Shown here piece by piece: positions 8,067 to 15,450 of a stretch of 64,000 bases of DNA. The stretch comes from Hymenobacter sp. UV11 (GTDB lineage: Bacteria; Bacteroidota; Bacteroidia; Cytophagales; Hymenobacteraceae). The position numbers and the translations under genes were made by a program. The notes beneath the pieces were generated by a model. It was not told where the DNA came from and made no database searches. It worked only from the letters and a program-made list of their open reading frames with translations. Within the stretch, counting starts at the first letter, position 1, and every line of letters begins with the position of its first letter. The DNA lies in the NCBI RefSeq assembly GCF_004684095.1, contig NZ_SRII01000002.1, positions 248,692-312,691 of the forward strand, written 5' to 3'.

Positions 8067-9647
8067 ATGGCTAGTATTTTTGCCAAAAAACCGCTCGCCC
8101 AACTCCTGGGCGAAGCTAACTCAACCGGGCACGGCACCCTGCAACGCACGCTGGGCGCGGGCAACCTCGTAGCGCTGGGCGTGGGCGCCATCATCGGGGC
8201 GGGCTTGTTTGTGCGCACGGCGGCCGCCGCTGCCCAGGCCTCGGGGCCGGGCGTCACGCTGGCCTTCATCCTGGCGGCTTTTGGCTGCGTGTTTGCGGGC
8301 CTGTGCTACGCCGAGTTTGCGGCCATGATTCCCATCGCCGGTTCGGCCTACACCTACGCCTACACCACCATGGGTGAGTTTGTGGCCTGGATTATCGGCT
8401 GGGCGCTCATCATGGAATACGCGCTGGGCGCGGCCACCGTATCCATCGCCTGGAGCGAGTATTTGAACAAGCTCTTAGAAGTCTTTCATACCAGTATACC
8501 CTATAATCTGTGTCACTCGCCCTTCGAGCACGCCGTGATTAATGGCGTGTCGCAGCAGGGCTTTATCAACCTGCCGGCGCTGCTCATTATCGTGGCCCTG
8601 AGCTTGTTGCTGGTAAAAGGCACCCAGGAATCGGCCATGTTCAACGCCGTTATCGTGGTGCTGAAGGTGCTCATCGTTATCGTGTTTATCGCGGTGGGCT
8701 GGCAGTTCATCAACCCCGCCAACCATACGCCCTACCTCATTCCGGCCGATGCCGTGGTGAAAAACGCCGCCGGCGAAGTAGTCCGCACTTACGATGGCTG
8801 GAACAAGCACGGCTGGGGCGGCATCCTGGGCGGCGCGGGCATTGTGTTCTTCGCCTTTATTGGGTTTGATGCCGTGAGCACGGCTGCGCAGGAGGCCAAA
8901 AACCCCAAGCGCGACATGCCCATCGGCATTCTGGGCTCGCTGGCCATTTGCACGGTGCTCTACATCCTGTTTGGACACGTGCTGACGGGCGTGGCCAACT
9001 GGCGCGAATTTGCCGACCCAGCCATTGGCGGCGAGGCCTCGGTGACCTACGCCATTAAGGCGCACATGACCGGCTACAGCTGGCTGGCCACGGCCGTAAC
9101 GGTGGGTATCCTGCTGGGTTTCACGTCGGTAATGCTCGTGATGCTCATGGGCCAGAGCCGGGTATTCTTCTCGATGGCCAAAGACGGGTTGATGCCCAAG
9201 GCGTTTTCGGAGCTGCACCCGCGCTTCAACACGCCGTACAAGTCGAACCTGATGCTGATGGTGTTCGTGGGCTTGTTCGCGGCCTTCGTGCCCGGCTCGC
9301 TGGCCGGCGACCTCACCTCGTTTGGCACCCTGCTGGCCTTCGTGCTGGTGAGCCTGGGCGTGTGGATTATGCGCAAATCGGACCCCGCGCAGCCGCGGCC
9401 GTTCCGGGCGCCACTCTCCACGCCGGACTTCCCGCTGGTGCCCATCATGGGCGCGCTGGTGTGCCTGGCCCTCATCGTTGGCCTCGATTCTTTCACCCTG
9501 GAAGTAGCCGTGGGCTGGATGCTGGTGGGCTTCGTCGTGTACTTCCTCTATGGCAAGAGCAACTCGATGCTGCAAAAAGGCATTGTGGTGGTGCCCGAAG
9601 AAATGGAGAAGGAAGCTTTCATCAAGCCTGACTCGCACAACCGCTAG
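8067..9647 (+). CDS. APC-superfamily amino acid permease
   Basis: The 526-residue product is an integral membrane transporter with about 12-14 membrane segments. The signature LGVGAIIGAGLFVRT in TM1 (residues about 36-50) and GFDAVSTAAQEAKNPKRDMP in the middle are typical of the YfnA/CAT group of cationic or branched amino acid permeases. It should import amino acids with protons across the inner membrane. The frame is open further upstream, but ATG 8067 (MASIFAKKPLAQLLGEA) is chosen because the family begins with such a short cytosolic segment. It is monocistronic and ends in a strong palindromic terminator. Confidence 0.9.
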   Translation: MASIFAKKPLAQLLGEANSTGHGTLQRTLGAGNLVALGVGAIIGAGLFVRTAAAAAQASGPGVTLAFILAAFGCVFAGLCYAEFAAMIPIAGSAYTYAYTTMGEFVAWIIGWALIMEYALGAATVSIAWSEYLNKLLEVFHTSIPYNLCHSPFEHAVINGVSQQGFINLPALLIIVALSLLLVKGTQESAMFNAVIVVLKVLIVIVFIAVGWQFINPANHTPYLIPADAVVKNAAGEVVRTYDGWNKHGWGGILGGAGIVFFAFIGFDAVSTAAQEAKNPKRDMPIGILGSLAICTVLYILFGHVLTGVANWREFADPAIGGEASVTYAIKAHMTGYSWLATAVTVGILLGFTSVMLVMLMGQSRVFFSMAKDGLMPKAFSELHPRFNTPYKSNLMLMVFVGLFAAFVPGSLAGDLTSFGTLLAFVLVSLGVWIMRKSDPAQPRPFRAPLSTPDFPLVPIMGALVCLALIVGLDSFTLEVAVGWMLVGFVVYFLYGKSNSMLQKGIVVVPEEMEKEAFIKPDSHNR

Positions 9648-9673
9648 GCCGGCCCTACCCCCCGGTTTCGATT

Positions 9674-9719
9674 CAAACAAGAAGCCCCGCCAGCAGCTGC
9701 TGGCGGGGCTTCTTGTTTG
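9674..9719. terminator. Perfect palindromic terminator after the permease
   Basis: CAAACAAGAAGCCCCGCC... at 9674-9696 is exactly complementary to 9697-9719, giving a 23-base stem ending in TTCTTGTTTG. It lies 26 bases after the permease stop codon and could also serve the convergent gene at 9779. Confidence 0.85.
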
Positions 9720-9778
9720 GAAAGTAGCTAGTTGCGAAACCGCCAGTGACGTTCTATTTGACCAACGTACCGTGCGCC

Positions 9779-10219
9779 CTACCTTCTCACCGGCATGCCA
9801 ATGGCCGGCCGAAACTGCCCCAGCCAAGCCAGGGCGTCTTGCTCGCTGGTAAACCAGTCGGCCCGAAAGGTGGTCGCAAACAAAGGGCTGGTGGGCGAGG
9901 CATAGTTGCGGGCTTGCATCGCCTCCCAAAACTCGGCCCGCGCTATAAAAGCCAGGCACGGAATACGCCCCAAGGTCTTGTACACGCGGGGCAAAAATTC
10001 GTCGCCCAGCCACTCATACACGTCAGACGGGCGCTCGGAGGTGTCGGCCCGGCCATCGAGCAGCCAAAACGGGCACTGGTGCTGCTGCGCCTTGGCCAGC
10101 AGCAGCTCGCAGGCCTCCGTGAACTCGGCCGGCGATAGCGGCCGCTGCACTACCCCCCTTACCAGCGGCGGCTCGGCCTGGTAGCGCACGGCATAAAATT
10201 CAGCAGTAGAAAAAGGCAT
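9779..10219 (-). CDS. STAS/SpoIIAA-like hypothetical protein
   Basis: This is a 146-residue cytosolic protein starting at ATG 10219 (MPFSTAEFYAVRYQAEPPLV); upstream codons in the frame encode a poor extension. The pattern of an N-terminal strand, RPLSPAEFTEACELLL helix, FWLLDGRADTSERPSDVYEWLGDEFLPRV and a final strand-helix DWFTSEQDALAWL resembles a STAS/SpoIIAA-like fold common among uncharacterised Hymenobacter proteins. The gene at 25360 shows the same arrangement. No catalytic residues were recognised; function unknown. Confidence 0.55.
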   Translation of the reverse strand: MPFSTAEFYAVRYQAEPPLVRGVVQRPLSPAEFTEACELLLAKAQQHQCPFWLLDGRADTSERPSDVYEWLGDEFLPRVYKTLGRIPCLAFIARAEFWEAMQARNYASPTSPLFATTFRADWFTSEQDALAWLGQFRPAIGMPVRR

Positions 10220-10286
10220 GAGTGAAGGTGAACATGTGGAAAATGGAAAGAGAATAGCTGTAAAACATGAATAAAGATAATTGCGG

Positions 10287-10496
10287 TCAGCCAATTGGTT
10301 TTACCTCACTCTTGAGCTTGAGAACCCGGTCGCCATTGTCCTGCACGATGACGAAAGCCGGGTTATCCTCGGTACCGTTGCGGGTGATGTCGCTGCCCTT
10401 GAGCTTGCGGGTGATGGACTCCTTGTGAACGGATTCGATTTTGCCGGTGGCCGTGCCGGTGCCGTACTTCCAATTGACTTGGGTGCCTTTGCGCAT
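10287..10496 (-). CDS. DUF2945 / hypervirulence-associated TUDOR-domain protein
   Basis: The 69-residue protein opens with KGTQVNWKYGTGTATGKIESVHKE and continues with ITRKLKGSDITRNGTEDNPAFVIVQ, the hallmark of the small DUF2945 (HVA1) family with an SH3/Tudor-like barrel. It is cytosolic. The molecular role is unknown; family members often sit alone near stress genes. The full length equals that of the family. Confidence 0.8.
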   Translation of the reverse strand: MRKGTQVNWKYGTGTATGKIESVHKESITRKLKGSDITRNGTEDNPAFVIVQDNGDRVLKLKSEVKPIG

Positions 10497-10579
10497 GGGG
10501 AGAGAAGATTAAGTGAGTAAGTTAACTGGAAAAACGATAAAACTTCGCAGTAGGATGCAGCATCGCATCTACTCGCCCC

Positions 10580-10587
10580 TACTTTTG
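10580..10587 (+). promoter_or_regulatory. -7 promoter box TACTTTTG for the amidohydrolase pair
   Basis: TACTTTTG matches TAnnTTTG exactly. Transcription would start near 10594, upstream of both the GTG at 10605 and the TTG at 10650. No clear -33 box. Confidence 0.5.
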
Positions 10588-10649
10588 GCGCAAGGGCCGG
10601 CCGCGTGGGCGCTGGCCTTCTTACTCCGCTGTATTTTATTGGTTATACT

Positions 10650-13600
10650 TTGACTCCGAAGCTCTCTTTTTCATTGCGCGCCGGGCTGGCTTTGTTGGGC
10701 CTAGGCGCGGCCGTGCCGGCGCTGGCGCAGCCCGGCACCTACCCCCGCAATGGCGTGTATGACCAGCGGCCCGGCCTCTACGCCTTCACGCACGCCACCA
10801 TCCAGACCGACTACAAAACCCGGCTCACGGACGCGACGCTCGTCATTCGGGAAGGAAAAGTGGAGGCGGTAGGGCTCACGGCCAGCGTGAAGATTCCGGC
10901 CGGCGCGGTGGTGCGCGACCTGCGCGGGCAGTACATCTACCCCGGCCTGGTCGATATTTTTACCAGCTACGGCGTGCCCGAAACCAAGGCCCCCGAGCGG
11001 CGCGGCCGGCGCGGCACCGGCCCGCAGTTCGACTCGCAAAAGGCGGGCGCCTACGACTGGAACCAGGCCATTCACCCCGAAGCCAACGCGGCCGAGCTGT
11101 TTAAAATAAATGCCGAGCAGGCCAAGGCCTATCGCCAGCTGGGTTTCGGGGCGGTGCTCACGCAGCAGCCCGACGGCATTATGCGCGGCACGGCGGCCCT
11201 GGTGAGCCTTAATACCGACCTGAAGGAGAACGAGGTGATTTTGCTCGACCGGGCCGCCAGCGGCCTGTCGTTTGATAAAGGCACCAGCACCCAGGACTAC
11301 CCCAGCTCGCTGATGGGTAGCATCGCGCTGCTGCGCCAAACATATCTCGATGCGAGCTGGAACCAGCGCAACCCGCGCCGCGAGCAAAACCTGTCGTTGG
11401 CCGCCCTGAGCCAGCAAAAGCGCCTGCCCGCCATCTTCGAGGTGCGCGACAAGCTCTCGGCGCTGCGCGCCGACCGCGTGGGCGACGAGGCCGGCGTGCA
11501 GTACATCATCAAGGGCCACGGCGACGAGTACCAGCGCCTGCCCGAATTGAAAACCACCGGCGCCACGTTCGTGGTGCCCGTCAATTTTCCCGAGGCGTAT
11601 CAGGTTGATGATGTGTACGATGCCCAGCGCATTGCCCTCGAAGATATGCAGCACTGGGAGCAGGCCCCCGCCAACGCTGCCCGGCTGGCCCAGGCCGGCC
11701 TACCCTTCTGCTTCACGGTGGCCGACCTCAAGGACAAGACCAAGTTTTGGCCCAACGTGCGCAAGGCCGCCCGCTACGGCCTCACCGAGCAGCAGATTTT
11801 GCAGGCCCTCACCGCTACCCCCGCCCGCCTGCTGCACGCCGAAAACGAGGTGGGCAGCCTGCGCCCCGGCTTGGTGGCCAACTTCCTGGTGTGCTCGCGC
11901 CCGCTGCTCGACGAGAGCACGGTGCTGCTCGACAACTGGGTGCAGGGCGAGCGCTACCAGCTCAGCACCCAGCCCGTGGATTACCGCGGCGTGTATGCTT
12001 TGCAGCTGGTGACGGCCGAAAAAATTCTGAAGGACGAGTATAAGATTAGCGCGGATATGCGCTTGCTCATCCAGGGCAGCAAGCCCGAAACGCCAGAGTT
12101 GCGCTTGGTTTCTGCCATCAACGGGATGCCTGCCGACACTGCTCGCGGCTCCATTGCGGTGAGCACCGAGTTGGTAACTATAGTTTTCAATCCGGAAGAC
12201 AAAGTGAAGGGCAAAGCCCCAGCCCCCAAGCCTACCAATAACAGCACGCCGCCCACCAACGCCGGGGCCATTCGTCTCAGCGGCTATTACGCGGCCGAAA
12301 CCAAGACTTTCCGTGGCGATGGCCAGCTGCCCGACGGCACGCCCGTGACCTGGAGCGCCCGCCGCCTCGACGAGGCCAGCCGCCAGGCCCGCCGCGACTC
12401 GGCCAAGGCCCTACCCCCCCTCGTACTAGGCAAGGTGAGCTACCCGCTCGGCGCCTACGGCCTGGGCGGCACGCCCGCGCAACAGCCGGTGCTCATCAAA
12501 AACGCCACCGTGTGGACCAGCGAAAAGGCGGGTAAGCTGGAGAATACCGACGTGCTGCTGAGCGGCGGTAAGATTCAAAAAATCGGCAAGAGCCTGGCCG
12601 CCCCGGCCGGCGCCCGCACCCTCGATGGTACCGGCAAGCACCTCACGCCGGGCATTATTGATGAGCACTCGCACCTGGCCATTGCCGAGGGCGTAAACGA
12701 AGGCACCCAGGCCGTGACCAGTGAGGTGCGCATCGGCGATGTCATTGACCCTGAGGACGTGGGCATCTACCGCGACCTGGCGGGGGGGGTAGTGGCCGCG
12801 CAGCTGCTGCACGGCTCGGCCAACCCCATCGGCGGGCAGTCGGCGCTGGTGAAGATGCGCTGGGGCGCCACCGGCCAGGAGATGAAAATCGCCGACGCGC
12901 CGGGCTTTATCAAGTTTGCCCTGGGCGAAAACGTGAAGCAGAGCAACTGGGGCGAGCTCAACGTGCTGCGCTTCCCCCAAACGCGCATGGGCACCGAGCA
13001 GGTGTTCGTGGATGCCTTCACCCGCGCCAAGCAGTACGAGAAGGAATGGCTGACTTATAACAAGTTATCGAAAGGCCAGCAGGCCAAGGCCGAGCAGCCC
13101 CGCCACGACCTGGAGCTGGATGCGCTGGTCGAAATATTGCACGATACGCGCCACATCACCTGCCACAGCTACGTGCAGAGCGAGATTAACATGCTCATGA
13201 ACGTGGCCGACCAGATGGGATTCAAGGTCAACACGTTCACCCACATTCTGGAAGGCTATAAGGTAGCCGACAAGATGAAGGCGCGCGGCATCAACGCCAG
13301 CACCTTTTCCGACTGGTGGGCCTACAAAAACGAAGTGCGCGACGCCATCCCGTTCAACGCCGCCATCATGCACCGCGTGGGCCTCAACGTAGCCATCAAC
13401 TCCGACGATGCCGAGATGAGCCGCCGCCTCAACCAGGAAGCCGCCAAGAGCGTGAAGTACGGCGGCATCCCCGAAACCGAGGCGCTGGAGTTCGTCACCA
13501 TCAATCCCGCCCGCATGCTGCACCTCGACGGCCACATGGGCAGCATCCGGGAGGGTAAGGACGCCGACGTGGTGCTGTGGAGCGATAACCCACTGAGCAT

Positions 13601-13820
13601 CTACGCCAAAGCCGAAAACACCTTCGTCGATGGCCGCGAGTATTTTAGCCTGAAAAAGGACCAGGAGCTGCGCCAGCAACGCGACCAGGAGCGCCAGCGC
13701 CTGGTGCAAGCCATGCTGGCCGCCCGCAAAACCGGAGCGCCTACCCAGGCCGCCCGCGAAAAGCCCGTCGGCCACTGGACCTGCGACACCATTGGGCAGG
13801 TGGCGGAGGAGCAGAAGTAA
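10650..13820 (+). CDS. Exported double-module amidohydrolase
   Basis: From TTG 10650 the product has 1056 residues with a clean signal peptide (MTPKLSFSLRAGLALLGLGA, cleavage after ALAQ); GTG 10605 is an alternative that adds 15 residues. Module 1 (about 45-450) has the amidohydrolase frame (VRDLRGQYIYPGLVD, later TPARLLHAENEVGSLRPGLVANFLV) but lacks the metal-binding HxH. Module 2 (about 610-1010) has GIIDEHSHL, later histidines in TCHSYVQSEIN and FTHILEGYK, and the aspartate of NSDDAEMSRRL, so it should be an active metal-dependent hydrolase of the imidazolonepropionase-like group. It is followed by a second amidohydrolase gene across a repeat. The substrate is unknown; a periplasmic or surface peptidase/cyclic-amidase role is possible. 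Confidence 0.82.
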   Translation: MTPKLSFSLRAGLALLGLGAAVPALAQPGTYPRNGVYDQRPGLYAFTHATIQTDYKTRLTDATLVIREGKVEAVGLTASVKIPAGAVVRDLRGQYIYPGLVDIFTSYGVPETKAPERRGRRGTGPQFDSQKAGAYDWNQAIHPEANAAELFKINAEQAKAYRQLGFGAVLTQQPDGIMRGTAALVSLNTDLKENEVILLDRAASGLSFDKGTSTQDYPSSLMGSIALLRQTYLDASWNQRNPRREQNLSLAALSQQKRLPAIFEVRDKLSALRADRVGDEAGVQYIIKGHGDEYQRLPELKTTGATFVVPVNFPEAYQVDDVYDAQRIALEDMQHWEQAPANAARLAQAGLPFCFTVADLKDKTKFWPNVRKAARYGLTEQQILQALTATPARLLHAENEVGSLRPGLVANFLVCSRPLLDESTVLLDNWVQGERYQLSTQPVDYRGVYALQLVTAEKILKDEYKISADMRLLIQGSKPETPELRLVSAINGMPADTARGSIAVSTELVTIVFNPEDKVKGKAPAPKPTNNSTPPTNAGAIRLSGYYAAETKTFRGDGQLPDGTPVTWSARRLDEASRQARRDSAKALPPLVLGKVSYPLGAYGLGGTPAQQPVLIKNATVWTSEKAGKLENTDVLLSGGKIQKIGKSLAAPAGARTLDGTGKHLTPGIIDEHSHLAIAEGVNEGTQAVTSEVRIGDVIDPEDVGIYRDLAGGVVAAQLLHGSANPIGGQSALVKMRWGATGQEMKIADAPGFIKFALGENVKQSNWGELNVLRFPQTRMGTEQVFVDAFTRAKQYEKEWLTYNKLSKGQQAKAEQPRHDLELDALVEILHDTRHITCHSYVQSEINMLMNVADQMGFKVNTFTHILEGYKVADKMKARGINASTFSDWWAYKNEVRDAIPFNAAIMHRVGLNVAINSDDAEMSRRLNQEAAKSVKYGGIPETEALEFVTINPARMLHLDGHMGSIREGKDADVVLWSDNPLSIYAKAENTFVDGREYFSLKKDQELRQQRDQERQRLVQAMLAARKTGAPTQAAREKPVGHWTCDTIGQVAEEQK

Positions 13821-13827
13821 CGAAGGT

Positions 13828-13986
13828 CGTTCTGGCGGGCGCCTCACCCCCCGGCCCCCTCTCCGAAAAGGAGAGGGGGAGCCTGAAGAATGCTACTACA
13901 AATTTCAACTACAAATGCCTGCGCCGCCGTGGCTCCCCCTCTCCTTTTCGGAGAGGGGGCCGGGGGGTGAGGCGCCCGCCAGAACG
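13828..13986. repeat. Composite inverted repeat with two copies of the CCCTCTCC-TTTT-CGGAGAGGG element
   Basis: Arms 13828-13883 and 13931-13986 are almost exact reverse complements. Each carries the palindromic core seen at 3831-3955 and a flank reading CGTTCTGGCGGGCGCCTCAC. The 47-base centre is unrelated. It has no coding capacity and occupies the gap between two co-oriented amidohydrolase genes, ending three bases before the second start codon. A miniature mobile repeat is the likely origin. Confidence 0.75.
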
Positions 13987-13988
13987 AT

Positions 13989-15284
13989 ATGAAATTCCTA
14001 CCCCTCCTCACCGCCCTCGCGCCCCTCGCCGCCGCCGCCCAGGTGCCTACCCCCGCCGCGCCGCAGGCGGCGCCCATCGTGCTGGTGGGCGGCACGCTGC
14101 ATACCGGCACCGGCCAGGTAATTGAGAATGCCGCCGTGGCCTTCGACAAGGGCCGGCTGGTGTACGCTGGGCCGCGCGCGGGCTTCACCCAAACCGGCTA
14201 CGAAACCCGTGACATCAGCGGGCAGCAAGTGTATCCGGGTCTTATTCTACCCAATACTACCCTGGGTCTCAATGAGGTAGAAGCCGTTCGTGCCACCGTG
14301 GACGATGAGGAAGTGGGTGCCCTCAACCCCAACGTGCGGGCGCTCATTGCCTACAACACCGACTCGGACGTGACGCCCACCGTGCGCATCAACGGCGTGC
14401 TGCTGGCCCAGCCTACCCCCCGCGGCGGCTTCCTGTCGGGCGCCAGCTCGGTGGTGCAGCTCGACGCCTGGAACTGGCAGGATGCCGTGGTGAAGGCCGA
14501 CGATGGCCTGCACATCACCTGGCCCGCCATGGTCATCAAGGCCAACCCCGCCGAGGATGCCGCCGCCCTCACCCGCCGCCAGGACGCCCGCACCGCCCAG
14601 CTCCGCGACCTGGAGCAGCTACTGGGCGAGGCCGCCAGTTACCGCCAGCTGCCTGCCGGCCGCAAAGAAAACCTGCGCCTAAGCGCAATGAAGGGCCTGT
14701 TCGACGGCACCAAGACGCTCTACATTCACGCCGACTACGGCAAGGAACTCATCGAATCGGTGCGGATGGCCAAGCGCCTGGGTGTGCAAAAAGTAGCCCT
14801 CGTGGGCGCCCGCGACGCCTGGATGGTGCTCGATTTCCTCAAGCAAAACGACGTGCCCGTGGTGCTGAGCCGCGTGCAGGCCCTGCCCCGCCGCGACGGC
14901 GACGACTACGACCAGCCCTACAAGCTGCCCGCCCAGCTGCAAGCCGCCGGCATCCGCTACTGCCTCGACTTTCAGGGTGAACAGGAGACTTCACGGGCGC
15001 GCAACCTGCCCTTCGTGGCGGGCCAGGCCGTGGCCTTCGGGCTGACCAAGGAGCAGGCCCTCACGGCCATTACGCTCAGCCCGGCCCGCATCATGGGCAT
15101 TGATAAAGACTATGGCAGTCTCGAAGTGGGCAAGTCGGCCACGCTCATCGTGAGCCGCGGCGACCTGCTCGACATGCGCACCAACGCCCTCACCCAGGCC
15201 TACATCGACGGCCGCCGCCTCACCCTCGAAAGCAAGCAAACTGCCCTCGACCGCAAGTTTCGCGGCAAGTTTGGGCTGGAATAG
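13989..15284 (+). CDS. Exported amidohydrolase-like protein lacking the HxH metal motif
   Basis: The 431-residue protein has a signal peptide (MKFLPLLTALAPLAAAAQ) and an amidohydrolase frame: VLVGGTLHTGTGQVIENAAV, QQVYPGLILPN, ALTAITLSPARIMGIDKDYGSLEVGKSATLIVS. Where active relatives have HxH after the PGLI strand, it reads LPNTTLGL, so the metal centre is missing, and later histidine ligands also seem replaced. It resembles module 1 of the preceding protein. Paired amidohydrolases of this kind are common in Bacteroidota; it may form a complex with the active module. The ATG lies directly behind the repeat, so its transcription depends on read-through or on a promoter inside the repeat. Confidence 0.8.
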   Translation: MKFLPLLTALAPLAAAAQVPTPAAPQAAPIVLVGGTLHTGTGQVIENAAVAFDKGRLVYAGPRAGFTQTGYETRDISGQQVYPGLILPNTTLGLNEVEAVRATVDDEEVGALNPNVRALIAYNTDSDVTPTVRINGVLLAQPTPRGGFLSGASSVVQLDAWNWQDAVVKADDGLHITWPAMVIKANPAEDAAALTRRQDARTAQLRDLEQLLGEAASYRQLPAGRKENLRLSAMKGLFDGTKTLYIHADYGKELIESVRMAKRLGVQKVALVGARDAWMVLDFLKQNDVPVVLSRVQALPRRDGDDYDQPYKLPAQLQAAGIRYCLDFQGEQETSRARNLPFVAGQAVAFGLTKEQALTAITLSPARIMGIDKDYGSLEVGKSATLIVSRGDLLDMRTNALTQAYIDGRRLTLESKQTALDRKFRGKFGLE

Positions 15285-15311
15285 GGGGTAGGGACTTGGA
15301 GCGTAAAGGCA

Positions 15312-15395
15312 AAAAAGGCTGTCATGCTGAGCCTGTCGAAGCATCTCTACCGCGCCGTAGAGATGCTTCGACAGGCTCAGCATGACAGCCTTTTT
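15312..15395. repeat. Perfect 38-base inverted repeat (TGTCGAAGCAT family)
   Basis: Arms 15312-15349 and 15358-15395 are exact reverse complements flanked by A and T runs. The arm contains GTCATGCTGAGCCTGTCGAAGC, related to the loop of the repeat at 7334-7430. It follows the amidohydrolase stop codon by 28 bases and would terminate its transcript. Confidence 0.8.
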
Positions 15396-15450
15396 ATCAG
15401 CCAATCCTCCCTGCCTCCCGCCTTTCTCATCTCATCGCCACCTTTGCGGT

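Noticed and set aside
8475..10013. Long minus-strand open frame opposite the amino acid permease
   Set aside because: It is antisense to a clear transporter, extends over a terminator, and encodes His/Arg/Gly-rich nonsense typical of GC-rich antisense frames.
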